This document shows, in pieces, positions 1-12,198 of a stretch of DNA of 64,000 nt. The notes beneath the pieces were generated by a model. That model was not told the DNA's origin. It did not search any database and saw nothing but the letters and a program-made list of their open reading frames with translations. Source of the stretch: Paramecium pentaurelia (lineage: Eukaryota; Ciliophora; Oligohymenophorea; Peniculida; Parameciidae); assembly GCA_905183005.1 (NCBI GenBank), contig CAJJDO010000032.1, positions 186,001 through 250,000 on the forward strand, read 5' to 3'. The position numbers and the translations under genes are program-made. The number at the start of each line of letters is the position of its first letter. Position 1 is the stretch's first letter.

Positions 1-2555
1 TTTAGGAGTAGCACCTTCATTAAAATGCATATGGATAGCTGATTTAGATAATTGTAATTTTTATTCTTCATTCAGATATTTATATGCATTTATTTTTGCT
101 AACTTTAATGATTCTTATAAAACTAATTTAATATTTCCAGATGCTATAATCTATCCTTTCTTTTCTATTTCACTTTCATCAAAACAACTTTCAACACTTA
201 AAACATTGCCTATCATACCTCCTACTGTTAGAATATTAACTTAACCAGGTGGAAATTTTTTAATGGATCTCTATTCTAATTAGATATCAAAAATAGGTGG
301 ACCTAAATATTAAGATATAAGTTCTAAATTTTTATCTTTGGTTAAATCTAATGTTTAAATTGTAGGATCAAATAAAACTTAATTTAATTCATCTACTTTA
401 TCACATAGATTAGGATTATCAGTTAATAAATTAGTTGCATGTTTTCTAGCAATCTTTTCTAAACATCTTTTTAATTCTCTAACTCCACTCTCTTAATAAC
501 ACCATGCTTTAATTATTTTAATCAAAGTTTCATTATCATATTTAATCATTTATTGTTTTATTCCATTACTTTCAATACTTTTATTTACAAGAAAATTTGT
601 AGCAATCTATAATTTTTCTTCTTAAATATATGCTTAAATATCAATTATTTCTAATCTATTTTTAAGTGGCTCTAACATTTAAAGTGTATCATTTGATGTT
701 AAAATAAATATAACATGTGAAAAATCTACACTAATATCCATATAATGATCAGTAAAGTTATGATTCTCTTCAGGATTCAATATCTCCAATAATGTATAAT
801 ATGGATCTGCTCCACCAGCTTGATGTTTTGAAACTTTATCCAATTCATCTAAAATAAATACAGGATTCATAGTATTTGATTTTATTAATTCTCTTATAAA
901 TACACCTGGCATTGAATCAACATAAGTTCTTTTATGTCCTTTAAAGAATGTTGAATCTGCCACACCTGCACAAGAAACAAATCTTGAAGTTCTTTTTAAT
1001 GCTTTGGCTATACTCTTTGCAATAGATGTTTTACCAGTTCCTGGTGGACCATTCAAAAGAAGTATAAATCCTTTGGAATTTTAACCTGAATTCTTTAATT
1101 TATTAACTGAAATCATTTCAATTATTCTTTCCTTTACTTTTTCCAATCCTTCAATTTCTTTGTTTAGTATATCTTTTGCATATTATATATCCCATTAAAC
1201 AGGCTATAATATTTATTAAATATAATTATTACAGTGAATTTAGAAAAAGGAATACTGAAGACTTCATCTAAATAGGAATTAATTTTATGAAATTCTGAAC
1301 TTTATTTATCTAAAAGACTGAATCTTTCAATTTCTCTTTTGACTTTGTCTCTTGATGATTCATCTGGTATTAGTGAGAGTTTATCTTAATATTTTTTAAC
1401 TAAAACAGATTGCTTTTACTAAATTATTTGAATTTAATACTTTTTCTCCAACTTAAGATTAAGATCCAACTGATCCACCATAAGATTATGAATTGGGAGT
1501 ATCTTTCAAATAATTCTATCTTATATATTCAGTTGCTAATTTGGCTAATGTTTATTAATGCAATTTCAATAATGATGAATCTGATTCTTTGAAATATTTC
1601 TCTACTAAATCTAATACTCCTGACATATTTTCAAGTTGTTTTCTTAAAATAAATAATCTTTCAATATATGTTTAACTCTCTAATAATTATTAAACAAATT
1701 GAGTTGTATTTAATTTCAAATTATTTGTTTGTAATTTTGAAAGTCCAGCAGCAACTTAATAAACAATCTCATCTATTTGAGTGACTGTTAATTTTTCACT
1801 TGATTCAAGAAGAGAATGTTTAACTTCTGTAAATGCATCTATTCTATCTATTTAAACCAATTTTCTAATTTAAGATACAAGAGAAGCTATCTATTTAATT
1901 TCATTTTTTATATCAATCTATTATTCTGCTTATGTAAGAGGTCTATCCTTATAAGGTATTCCTTGGGCAAATATACCATCTGGAGTCATTTCAATTTTAG
2001 TTATTTTGAATCTGTAATTTTTCTATCTTATTGTTTTAAATCACTTACAGACTTTGAAATTATATCCAAATTAAATGTATTATTGATTGGATCATTAATC
2101 AAAATATTTCCATTTGCATCTCTTTATTCCAATATTTTGAGTTCAGAATTTAAATTCTTTTCAACCTATTTACTCAACGCTATTCCAATTGTAAAGAGTT
2201 CCCCATTGTCAGGTGAAATAATAGTGTAAAGAAGTGGCCTTGTTATACGTTTTAGATTTCCTATCTTTATTTGGCAATTCATTGGATTATTTGGAAAAAT
2301 AGGCTGGACTGAACTAAAAAGACAAAAATCAGTTGAGCTTATCTTAGAGTCAATCTCCTCAGGATCACAAGAGTAATTCTAAAGAGGTATTGTTTTCAAC
2401 TTAATTTTAGAATTATTGTTAGAACCTAATTAAATATTATTCATCAAAAAGTTACCATTACTGAATCCATAAATACATTTCTGTTTTAAAGGAATTGCAC
2501 ATCTATTTAATAATAATTAAGGACGACGAAAAAGGAATCTACTCAAGCTACGCAT
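1..2555 (-). CDS. Mitochondrial Lon protease (PIM1/LONP1 type), 3' end cut by the window
   Basis: ATP-dependent protease of the mitochondrial matrix. The AAA+ module is clear: Walker A GPPGTGKT near residue 476 and Walker B FILDELDK near residue 541, followed by the sensor and lid region. The last residues in the window, HMHFNEGATPK, correspond to the segment just before the catalytic serine of Lon, so the Ser-Lys dyad lies beyond position 1. The start at 2555 gives MRSLSRFLFRRPQLLL, an Arg-rich amphipathic leader typical of a mitochondrial presequence. Three introns are needed for a continuous frame: 2023-2048 (26 nt), 1419-1440 (22 nt) and 1204-1232 (29 nt). About 826 residues are present, which fits a full length near 950-1000. 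TAA and TAG codons within conserved blocks are read as Gln. Confidence 0.95.
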
Positions 2556-2597
2556 TTCTGATATTTTATAATTTATAATAATACTAAATTATTAAAT

Positions 2598-2975
2598 ATG
2601 AGTTCTTAAAATCCAAACTAGCCTCATTTAAAGATTTCCTTATATCATTCATCTACAGAAATATATAATTATTAATGTAGTTAATTCCACATACGTATTT
2701 ATGTGCAAAAAAAAAAAAAAGAATTCAAAATATTAGATTCTTGTTTAATATGTAGACAATAATAATTTCCATCTATAATCTATCATGGCTCTTAAATTAT
2801 TGTATCTAGGAAGCACTTTCTTAAATCTCTGATATACTATAATTCTATATTTTACTATCCATTTATCCTCTAATATTAGTAATCTTACCTTAAAAACTTT
2901 GTAGAATTTAAATATCATTCCATTTATATTTTTTTATAGTTTGATTAAACATTCTTTTAAAGATTCACCATATGA
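2598..2975 (+). CDS. Uncertain small ORF divergent from the Lon gene
   Basis: An ATG 42 bp upstream of the Lon start opens a 125-residue frame (TGA stop only) beginning MSSQNPNQPHLKISL, with a CLIC pair around residue 51. No family is recognised. Beyond the stop, another frame (about 2964-3119) also looks protein-like (SPYENDYIYLLSHLN), and joining the two would need an intron whose length leaves remainder 1 on division by three. I could not find a convincing one. The opposite strand is also open over part of this interval, which is expected by chance in such AT-rich DNA. It may be a real small gene, a pseudogene, or noise. Confidence 0.25.
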
Positions 2976-3255
2976 AAATGATTATATCTATCTGTTAAGT
3001 CATTTAAATTCTAATTCTAATTAAAAAAAAACTTTAATAAATTCTTATAGTATATTCTTCCATATTAAAATTAACTTAACATATTTAGAATACTTTCTGA
3101 GAATTTGCTAATTTAATTGATTTAAGTATAGTAGAATAATCTAAAAATATTAAAGAATCATAAAATAACTATTTATAAATAATAATACATATAAATGTAC
3201 AAAATTCTAAATAATATCAATACCACACTAATTAATATATAGATTTATCAATAAA

Positions 3256-3966
3256 TCAAATCAATCTACGATTGTCAATAATACTTTTGATATAATACAC
3301 CTACCATACACTCACTGATATTATGATTAAGGTTTCAAAAATTGTAAAATATAATAATCTTTAATTGGTTATTTGCATTGATTCATAACCACTTTCTCTT
3401 CTCTATTAGGAAAATTTAGTTTCAAACATAATATCGTTGACTCCATTTTATAAATGCTGAATCTACTTCATTAGTGGATCTAAATCATGATGTTTGATAT
3501 GTTCATAAGTAGCATTATGAATATCTAAAGCAAATGTTACCATCTAATCACTACTGCCTCTTTCATTATCAAATAAAAATTAATAATCTCCAGGCTCAGT
3601 AATATTGACTGAAAAAACAGCTTCCTTCTTAGCTGCTTTACTACTTATAATATTTCCTTTTGGATCTTTAATCTATAATCTATAAATATTGATTCTTACT
3701 AAGAAATTAATTTTCTCTTTGGTTGTCATACTGATAAAATAAGCTCCACGTATTGTTGTTGGATGATGAATTCCTTCCTCCAATATTTCCATGTTGCCTT
3801 ACTTTAATTCAAATGCTATCATATCATCAGGAACAAAGTCTTGCATCATCAATTCCCATTCTTGCATAAGATCTTTTCTATCTTATTTATCATCATTAAC
3901 ATCATTTATTATGTTATCATCTTAGCTCTGTATTAAGACAAATAATAAGAAAATTATAGAGATCAT
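3256..3966 (-). CDS. p24/EMP24 family cargo receptor (GOLD domain)
   Basis: Type I membrane protein of the early secretory pathway; p24 proteins cycle between ER and Golgi in COPI/COPII vesicles and select cargo such as GPI-anchored proteins. The 227-residue product has an N-terminal signal peptide (MISIIFLLFVLIQS), a luminal GOLD domain with the family-like pieces FLIKDPKGNII and EPGDYQFLFDNE, a short coiled coil, one C-terminal transmembrane helix (YFTIFETLIIISVSVW), and a short cytosolic tail ending NRRLI, which places two Arg at -4/-3 like a COPI retrieval signal. One 27-nt intron (3673-3699) is inferred because splicing restores the FLIKDPKG block. This intron is a multiple of three without TGA, so retention would add nine residues. 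Confidence 0.9.
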
Positions 3967-4022
3967 ATAAATATATTATAAAAATAACTAAATATTTCTT
4001 AATTATTAAATATATGATCTAA

Positions 4023-5916
4023 TCAAGATTTATTAAATATTTTAAAAATATCATCTGTAGGTTAAGGACCTGAATTTCCTACCGATACAATAGAAACTCT
4101 TGAAGATTAATTTTTGTTATCATTACTTATAAATTAAAATTTAGATCCCATTTAATTACATTCACTCACATTCTCAAGACCAAAATGTTTTTCCAATAGA
4201 AGTTCTATTCTAGATAGTTCATAAATAATATTTATTAGCCGAAGCTTTTTAAATGCTATATCAAGATGTTCTTCATATTGTTTTATAAATATTTCATTTT
4301 AAGTATCTTATTAATTGGTTTCATTTATTGGAATTATTTTACCTAAATAGTTTCTTTTAATAATCATATTTTTCAAATTTGGATAATATATCTGCAGAAT
4401 TTCTGTTTACATCTCTATTTTCAAATTTTGATTATTTATAAATAATGCTAGATACTTCAACATAAAAATAACTTAAACAATTGAACCTATATAAGCCAAT
4501 ACAGCACTTAATTTTGGCATAATAATCCTATCTGAAATTTATAAATTATCTATTCTTATCTAATATGCCATAATGGCATTTAATTTAACATCTTAATTGG
4601 AAAATGATGATACAATATTTTATATATATTGATTATCAATTGATTAATTAATTAAATAGAAATCATTAATTAATTTATAAGTAACCTAATTTTAAAGTAA
4701 TAATCCATTATCGAGATTAATGGCTTTTTATTAAATAGCTATTTAAGTATATTGAATATAGGTTGGAGAAAGTGCTTAATAAGCTTACTTTGTTATATAT
4801 TCTATTTGATCTTATCTATAGTTATATTATTCTAATTTCATAACAATAGAGAGAAATCCATGATATTCTGTCATATATTAATCAATCACTTCTTTACTAG
4901 CACAATTACTATTATCTATTAAATATTAATCTAAACATTGAATAAATATCAATAAATAATTTTTTTATGGTTTAAATGATTGTTCATCAATTTTCTGATT
5001 TAAATTATTTACAATTAATGTACCTTTATTTAATCCTACAGTGAATGGATTTTTATCATCACTAAATAAAGGTAATGGAGCACTAGCAATCTAATAATCT
5101 TCAACAATAAATAATAAAGGAGTTATAATATTATTATTTCTTTAAAAAGGATCTTAATTTGATGGATCTGCTAATTTGAACTAAATAAAATTATCCTCCA
5201 ATTCTTGTTCAGAATATGCCAATGCTTATTAATTACTTGTAATGGTAGGAAGAATATTTCCATTAGCCCATTCTGATAATACATATGCAAAGTAAGCTAA
5301 ACTTAATACTGAAGCCAAAATAGAAATTAATCCACTACATGGACTTGAATACTTAGATTTAGCATCATCAGTTAAAACTGGTACTGGTATACTAAATAAA
5401 TCGATTTATTTTAAAAGATTTCTTATTTGTTTAGGTAATGTTTCCATATAATTTTCTTAACTTAATTAATATAATTTTAAATAATAAAAAATAAATAAGT
5501 ATTCAAGTGTATGTTCCTGGCATAAATGATTTTCTAATGTTTATTTATTTTTTCATTTAAGATTCTTTAAATCCTTGGAAAACTTTGTAATTTGAATAAT
5601 TGAATTTTTTCTAATAATATTTGAAATTCTAAGGTTCATCAAAATAATCTAAACCTTAATGGATTTAATATTGCTATTAATCTCTGTATTGATTAAGTTT
5701 ATTTTATAATGATGATAGATTATTCTTTTCAACATCCTTTTACTCTGTCAATTAAACTTAAGAAATATCACCATCATCTTGCTAATTTATTTTTAGGGAA
5801 TCATCTTATATTGATTCAGATTTATTAAATTCTAATTTTGATTCAGAATCTAATCCAAATGATTAAGCACTTTATTGGATACTCGATTACTTTTTGAGAG
5901 GAGATTATTTTTGCAT
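4023..5916 (-). CDS. Ciliate-type two-helix transmembrane protein; reading frame broken near 5503-5552
   Basis: The body of the protein reads from about 5552 down to the stop at 4023 (474 residues if begun at the internal Met at 5447). It has a membrane segment in SGLISILASVLSLAYF, a long Gln/Asn/Ile-rich soluble region, and a second membrane segment in VLAYIGSIVQVIFMLKYL. The sequence around the first helix (LLKQIDLFSIPVPV ... YSSPCSGLISI) resembles large families of uncharacterised ciliate membrane proteins; this is recalled, not searched. An upstream frame from ATG 5916 (Ser/Gln-rich, MQKQSPLKKQSSIQ) runs in a different phase to a TGA at 5503-5505. No GT-AG intron joins the two frames. One base difference in an A-run near 5545 would. 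It could be a sequencing or assembly error, a frameshift, or two genes. Function unknown. Confidence 0.6.
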
Positions 5917-5945
5917 ATTGATATTTTTTACTGTTTTCAACTAAT

Positions 5946-8000
5946 TCAATTATAATTATAAAGTACCATAACATTAGCAAATTTCTTAATTTTTGATTTA
6001 TTCAAACCATTTACTAAGGTCTTTTGATTAGTTCTTGTTGGCCAATGTTTTCTATCATATCTTTAAATTTTCATTCTATCTTGATTTGAATTTAAAATAG
6101 TGGCATTTTCAACTAAGTCTTAAACTTCAGGAATATAATGAGTAAAAGGACATGAATATGCATAATGATCAAATTTATGACAAGTCCAACAAAATTATCC
6201 AAGTGATTGAAAATGTTATGAAAAAATCAATTCATCTCTCAATTTACAAAATATTTCATAATCATCAGGATAATGTTTTAAGATATCCAAGAAATCATTT
6301 CTAGATATTTTATGTAATTAACTATATTCTTAAGAATAGGCTGTAGCTGTTCTTGCTTATCCTTTTATTTTAAATAATAATATATAATACCTGTCATAAA
6401 AGCAAATTCACCAAAACTATCTCCCTTTATCAATTTCTTTTTTACAACTTCTGAATTACCACATTTTATAATTACAGTTCCACTTTATATAAAATAAAAA
6501 CTTTAATCATCATTAGAATCACCAGCTTCAATTATTACATTACCTGTTGAATAATTAACTTCTGATATTTTTTCTGAGAGATCTTTTAAAAAAGGTTTTG
6601 AAAAATATTTTGAGAAAAATGTTGTTTATAAAAATTATCCATAAGATTAATACATTAATTCTTATTTTAATTCAGGAGCCAACATTTAAAATACCAATAT
6701 CTCTTGTTCTTAATCTCTAAGTCCTTATTAATGCCAATATTCATTGAGATATTATCTAATTATTTCCTGTAACTCAGATGATACTTATTTTTATTCCATA
6801 AATTTATTTATGCTTACCTTATATTTAAATTGTTTAAGATCATTTAAATTATATTCTTCCATCATTTTTTAAAAAGAGTTGATATTATTTGCAAAAATAA
6901 TTAGTCCAAACATTACTCCTAATAGAGACCAAGAACATTCTATTATATTCATAGGAGACTAATCAATTTAATTAAATATTTACTATATCACCATAACCCA
7001 TAGTAGTAGAGACTGTTCCCAATGAAAAATAAAATCCAAAAAAATATATTTCATGCAATGGTCGATCCAATATAATTCCAAAATTACCTGAATTTGTTAA
7101 CCATGAATTATAATTTGATGCTACACTATGTAATCCAATAATATAAAAAACACACAAAAATACATTGAAAGCAAAAAACATAAAAATAACTCTTTTTCCA
7201 ACTTCATAAAAAACTCTCGTTCTTCTATAAAGTAATACCATTTCATTCAACTAATCATCAAATCTTAAAAATGAAGGTAATTTAAAGTAAAACATTAAAA
7301 ATATAAATCTAAAATTAGGAGTGAATAGAGATAATCTAGCAATTGAGATTATTAACTATTATTATATAATAAAGCTTTACTGCTGTAAGATCAAAAAAGA
7401 AATTCCCATATAGATAATTTATTGCTATTTTTCGACTGTCTGTTATGACTACTCCATGTTTATAATAAGCAGTTATAAAATCTAAACCCATATCTATAAC
7501 AAGAAAAAGAGATATTGAATAATACAATGCAGCAACTTATTTTTCTGTATCCAATTCCTTAAATTATATAAATTGTTATACCTTCCAAAATCCTTATCCA
7601 AATGCTATATAAACAGGAACCTCAAAAAACACAAATAAAGTTAATAGATTGATAAATAGTTTCCATAAAATTATTTGTTTAGGTCTCAAAATTGGTAATT
7701 AATACAATATGTCTACAATATAATATAAGATGTACTCAATTTCAATGATACACCTTCTAAACTATCATTATATAGTTATCGGATTTTCTCTAAAATATAC
7801 TGTTGTGATTATTGTTATTCCTTCTCTGCTCTTTCTTCCATAGCCAATTTGGCTTTATTCTAAAATTATTTTCCATTTGAAATGCTTTGTGAGCTTTCTA
7901 AATGATAATCATCTTAATTATAAATTGATGATTCATTCAACAAGGATTCTTAAATTGAATCTCTATGCTAAAGTTCGAATTATTAGGATAATGATGACAT
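5946..8000 (-). CDS. Cyclic-nucleotide-gated / EAG-type voltage-gated K+ channel
   Basis: 650-residue channel subunit of the plasma or ciliary membrane. Order: acidic Gln-rich N-terminus; S1 from about residue 100; S2-S3 with the EAG/CNG-like stretch DMGLDFITAYY and DSRKIAINYL; S4; S5; a pore helix and selectivity filter STTMGYGD near residue 317, the K+-selective signature; S6; a C-linker; and a cyclic-nucleotide-binding domain at about 440-525 with KGDSFGEFAF and ARTATA, the phosphate-binding cassette including its Arg. Four introns join these pieces: 7713-7735, 7356-7380, 6959-6983 and 6362-6390 (23, 25, 25 and 29 nt), the last splitting the phosphate-binding cassette. A CH-rich segment (FCWTCHKFDHYAYSC) follows the CNBD. 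Paramecium has many such channels controlling swimming and membrane potential; ligand and gating here are not shown. Confidence 0.93.
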
Positions 8001-8400
8001 CAAAACTATTATTAGTTTGTTAATTAATAATAAAATATCATGATGAAACCAATTTCATATAATAAAAGATATAATTTCATTCTATATTTATGATTGAACA
8101 ACATTATGTATAATATCTATTGAACAATAGTTATATCAATTAAATTGAAACTCATAATCAGTATAAAAAATTGTGATTGTATACAGAAATCATTCTAAAT
8201 TTGAAATAATCATCAGAATATTCAATAAATGTCTTAATACATTTATAAAAAATGAATATCAATATTTCAATAAAATACTATAGTCTTGATTAATTATTAT
8301 AATTAGATGTGAAAATTAGTTAATATTAATTTGATAATTATAAATTAAAATCAATAATTATTAATATACTTTTTAATTATATAAAAAATGAGAAAAAAAG
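8001..8400. other. Intergenic AT-rich spacer
   Basis: About 400 bp between the start of the K+ channel gene and tRNA-Asn. It presumably holds the channel promoter. I see no coding-like frame and no recognisable motif. The T-run at the right edge (A-run on the plus strand, about 8393-8399) is the Pol III terminator of the tRNA. Confidence 0.5.
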
Positions 8401-8473
8401 CGCTAATGGAAGGGCTTGAACCTTCGACCTGTTGGTTAACAGCCAACCGCTCTGCCGACTGAGCTACATCAGC
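8401..8473 (-). tRNA. tRNA-Asn (anticodon GTT)
   Basis: A complete cloverleaf reads on the minus strand: acceptor GCTGATG paired with CATTAGC, discriminator G, T8-A9, D-arm with AGCTCAGT, anticodon stem GTTGG/CCAAC around loop CTGTTAA (anticodon GTT), five-base variable loop, and T-arm GAAGG/CCTTC with TTCAAGC. The internal Pol III A and B boxes are intact, and a run of seven T follows the 3' end as terminator. There is no intron and no encoded CCA. Confidence 0.97.
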
Positions 8474-8679
8474 GTATTCGAGATATTAGATGTCCATTTG
8501 GATTAATACTGAAGGTGAGCAGAGTATTAATATATTAATTATGATTTATATCAGATAAAATATATTAATAATTATTATTATGTTCATTAAATTTCTTATT
8601 CTTAAAATACTAAGAATTTATTGTTATTATTATTGAATAAATTTATATAAAATTTCTATAGAAAATAGATTAATAAAAT

Positions 8680-9890
8680 TCAGATATCCTTTAATGCATG
8701 TTCTAAATCTTTGATTAGATCACTAACATGCTCTAAACCTGCTGAAAGCCTTATAAGATTTTAAGTAATTCCAAGCTCCTGTCTTCTAGCCTCAGTTAAA
8801 CCTGAATGAGTCATTTTTGCTGGGATTTATATTAAACCTAAAATAGAAATAAGATTATACTTTCTACTCCACCCAAACTAACAGCCATAGTGAATAATTC
8901 AAGTCCTTTCATCATTCTTTCTGCTTCAGCAGCTCCACCTTTAATATAAAAACTGATCATTGCTCCTCCTGCTCTCATTTATTTTCTGGCTAAATCATGC
9001 TAAGGATGACTCTCTAATCCTGGATAGAGCACTTTTTCTACTTTTGGATAACCTTCAAGATACTTGGCTAAAATATAAGCATTCTTAATTTATTATTTCA
9101 TTCTGACTTCAAGAGTCTTTAAACTTCTTGTAACTAAGTAACAATCAAATGGACTTGGGCATCCCCCAGTTAAATAGGAGATCTTAAATAAGTTATCATA
9201 TAATTCTTTATTTCTACAACTCAGAGTACCAAAAATGATATCTGAATGTCCTCCTAAGTATTTTGTGCCTGAGTTTAATGTAATATCAGCTCCTAATTCT
9301 GAAGGTGTTTAAAGGTAGGGTGTAGCAAAAGTATTATCAACTGCAACAATTACATTATTTTAAATTTATCTCACCACCTAACAAAGTTCTTTAATATCAG
9401 TTAATTTCATAGTTGGATTAGTTGGTGTCTCTAAGAAAATAAGTTTGACATTTTGATTCATTTGGTTTTTGACTTCATCGATATTCGTCATATCTACAAA
9501 TTTAACTTTTATTCCATGTCTCTCCATTGCAATACTTTTCAAATAACCAATTGTTCCTCCATAAAGATCATCCATTGCTAACATTTCATCTCCTTCTTTC
9601 AACAAATTGATCACACATTAAATAGCAGCCATTCCTGAACTGAATGCTATTGCATAATTGTTTTGTTCTATTTCTGCTACTATCTCTTCTACTACTGTTC
9701 TTGTAGGATTACCACATCTAGTGTAAAAGTATCCTTTCCCAAATGAATCTACATCCTTCAATTCAAAAGTTGAACTCATGTAAATAGGAGGATTTACAGC
9801 TCCATAGGTCTAATCACAAGTTTTATGAATAGTTTTAGTAGCAATAGTGAACTATGTGTCAAATAAATAATCTTCCTCTTGAACTAACAT
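8680..9890 (-). CDS. Cystathionine gamma-lyase (Cys/Met metabolism PLP enzyme)
   Basis: Fold-type I PLP enzyme of the cytosol that cleaves cystathionine to cysteine, 2-oxobutyrate and ammonia (reverse transsulfuration) and can release H2S. The 395-residue length is typical. Family blocks seen: YFYTRCGNPT, FSSGMAAI, the GDEMLAMDDLYGGT segment, FLETPTNPT, VAVDNTFATPYLQ, and SGTKYLGGHSD with the PLP-binding Lys near residue 208, then a C-terminal SAGLEHVSDLI. One 23-nt intron (8838-8860) restores SLGGVES-LIQIPA near the C-terminus. Cystathionine gamma-synthase and beta-lyase are related and cannot be excluded strictly by eye, but the overall match is best to gamma-lyase. Confidence 0.92.
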
Positions 9891-10848
9891 ATCTATATTA
9901 TTATTTAAATCTTATTTGACAATTGGATTTTTATAATTGGAGCGAATGCGTATTATTTAATTAATACGTCACGAGGTTGAGAAAATTAGTTTAATTATAA
10001 AACGTGTGATTTCTATATACAAGTATTAACATTATTATAAATAATCAAATTTAGTACTATTTGATGAAAATATAGTTAATGATATTTTATATTAATACTT
10101 CTAACTTTAACTTTAATAAAAATTCTTTACAATATATTTTATTATTAAATAAATAAGTACATTAAAATTTACTCATAATTTTCTAATATTTTCAATAATA
10201 TTATTTAAATTGCTTTTATTTTTTTAAATCATCCAATAGTTAAAATGAATCAAAGTATATTCATTAAATAAAAACATAAATTGGAATCTACCTTTTTCAT
10301 TTTAAATATTTATTTACTACATAATTTATTAAAAAGTAAGAAGTAAGAAGAATAAATATAAATTAGCAAAAATACTATTATTATTGATAATCTATATAAT
10401 ATTCATCTATTTATGGATAACAGTATTATTTCGATTTAATTGATTTAAGAAAACTATAGATTATTCTCAATATATATAAAGGATTAGAGAATTCCTTTAA
10501 GATTGTTTTTTAATATGGAGAGAGAATGAAATTTATATAAAAATACTACGATTTCTACATAAATACAATAAAAATGAATACTTAAAAATCTTAGTAACTT
10601 TAAATATTTTTAAATTTTTATTATAAAATATTTTGACTAATATTACATCACTTCTACTCAATCTGATCAGAGTTTTAATAGGAATTTCAATAGTTTATAA
10701 TATTATAATGAACATTAATTTATAAGATATATATTAATAATATTAGTATCGTAATCAATACATTACGTAATTCGATTTTGATGGGGGTAATTTGTAAGCA
10801 TATAAGGCGAATTTAAATCTTAGATATTTTGTCAATATAATATTATCA
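9891..10848. other. Intergenic region, nearly 1 kb, extremely AT-rich
   Basis: Lies between the divergent starts of the gamma-lyase (minus) and the Cys-rich secreted protein (plus), so it carries both promoters. No frame with coding-like composition, no tRNA-like fold and no repeat were seen. It is one of the longest gaps of the window. Confidence 0.5.
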
Positions 10849-11270
10849 ATGAAATCAATCCTTATTGCTCTTCTTGTTATTGCTGTCATTGCTGATGAAG
10901 CTTGTGTTAAAGAAAAATGCCCAAAAGAATATAATGCTTGTGTTGCTGAGGTCTTTGGTTGTGCATCAAAGGCTTTAAATTGCAAGAATAAATGTGGAGA
11001 AACAGACCCATGCTATCATGATTGTGCTTATGAATCCAAAAATAAGAAATTGATTGACTTGTACTTAATATAGAAATTATTAGATATGAATGTGGTCTTA
11101 AATACTGCCCTCATACTGCATATTGGAATCTCATTCTCTAAGGATGTAATGTTGAATAATGTGTTGCCGATTTCTAAGCTGAATGCTTATAATCCGTTAA
11201 CCTTAGATCAGTAGAGTGCTTAATGAACTTTTCATAAAGACATCCTGAATGCGATTGCTTAAATGAATGA
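10849..11270 (+). CDS. Small cysteine-rich secreted protein
   Basis: A signal peptide (MKSILIALLVIAVIA) precedes a mature region of about 115 residues in which spaced cysteines dominate: CVKEKC, YNACVAEVFGC, NCKNKC, DPCYHDC, ECGLKYC, GCNVEQC, ECLQ, VECL and ECDC. Such a regular spacing implies a disulfide-rich extracellular or vesicle-lumen fold. One 23-nt intron (11061-11083) joins KLIDL to YECGLKYC; without it the frame is lost. No named family is recognised, though small Cys-rich secreted proteins are common in ciliates. Function unknown. Confidence 0.85.
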
Positions 11271-11378
11271 TGCTATAATACAATTTAAATTCCATATTAA
11301 TATCATAAAAATAGATTGTTCTAGCACTCAAAACATAATTTGTATCTAACACTAAATATATTAATATTATTAAATTTA

Positions 11379-12076
11379 ATGTCTGAATTAGAAGAGCTCC
11401 AACACGATTTAGCTGAAATATAATAAGTTATTACAACCCTTAAACGCAAATCCAATGTTGATTATTTAAATAATAGAATCAAATATCTAGAGAACTCTAT
11501 TAAAATACTAACACCATAAAAAGTTGAATAACCACAATAACAACAATAATAATAGAAAGAATAGGATAATCTCTAATATCAAGGAATTACAAAGTATGCT
11601 TGGGATTAAGAGGGGAATAAAGTCAAAGTATTTTTGAATTTGGAAGGAATAGGATAATTGCCTAAAGAAAATATTAATTCATAATTTACATCAAATAGTG
11701 TAGATGTAAAAGTTAAAGGCTATAAAGGTCTTAATCACAGGTTAAAGATGATGAAATAATTTTAGATTTTCAATTAAGAAAACATTTGATGAGTTGAAAG
11801 ATAAGGATTGTTCAATCAAAGTAACCAACAATTCAATAGTCATTAATTTAATTAAGAAAGACTAAAAGAATTGGGATTAATTGAATTTTAAGGAGAAATT
11901 AGTAAATTATGATCAATATGCAGATTGATACAGACCCATCTAAGGTAGACAAATAGGATCCATAGGCATCATTAATGAATATGATGAAAGAGATGTATTA
12001 GAATGGAGATGATGATATGAAACGAACTATAGCATAAGCTTGGTCTAAATCATAGACAGAAAAAGGGTTATAATGA
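11379..12076 (+). CDS. Calcyclin-binding protein / SIP homologue (CS and SGS domains)
   Basis: 216-residue adaptor. It begins with an N-terminal helical hairpin (LEELQHDLAEIQQ) followed by a Q-rich linker, then a CS (p23-like) domain from ITKYAWDQEGNKVKVF to SIVINLIKKDQKNWDQL, then an SGS-type C-terminus LMNMMKEMYQNGDDDMKRTI. In animals CacyBP/SIP links Siah1 and Skp1 in ubiquitin ligase assembly and binds S100 proteins; the CS-SGS core is what is conserved here, so the partners in this cell are inference. Introns 11741-11765 (25 nt) and 11902-11923 (22 nt). The first is supported because splicing produces HRFSIKKTFDELKDKDCSIKV, in line with the family. Confidence 0.9.
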
Positions 12077-12198
12077 GTATTATAAAAAATAATTATTTAT
12101 GTTAAATATTTTTATAGAATTGAATAGAAAATAGATACAAAAATTGAAAGGACAATTTATGAAAATATATAAACTTAATAAAAACAACAATTGACAAA

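Noticed and set aside
1816..2229. Plus-strand ORF opposite the Lon gene
   Set aside because: It is an antisense shadow; the minus strand there encodes the N-terminal half of Lon with a clear intron.
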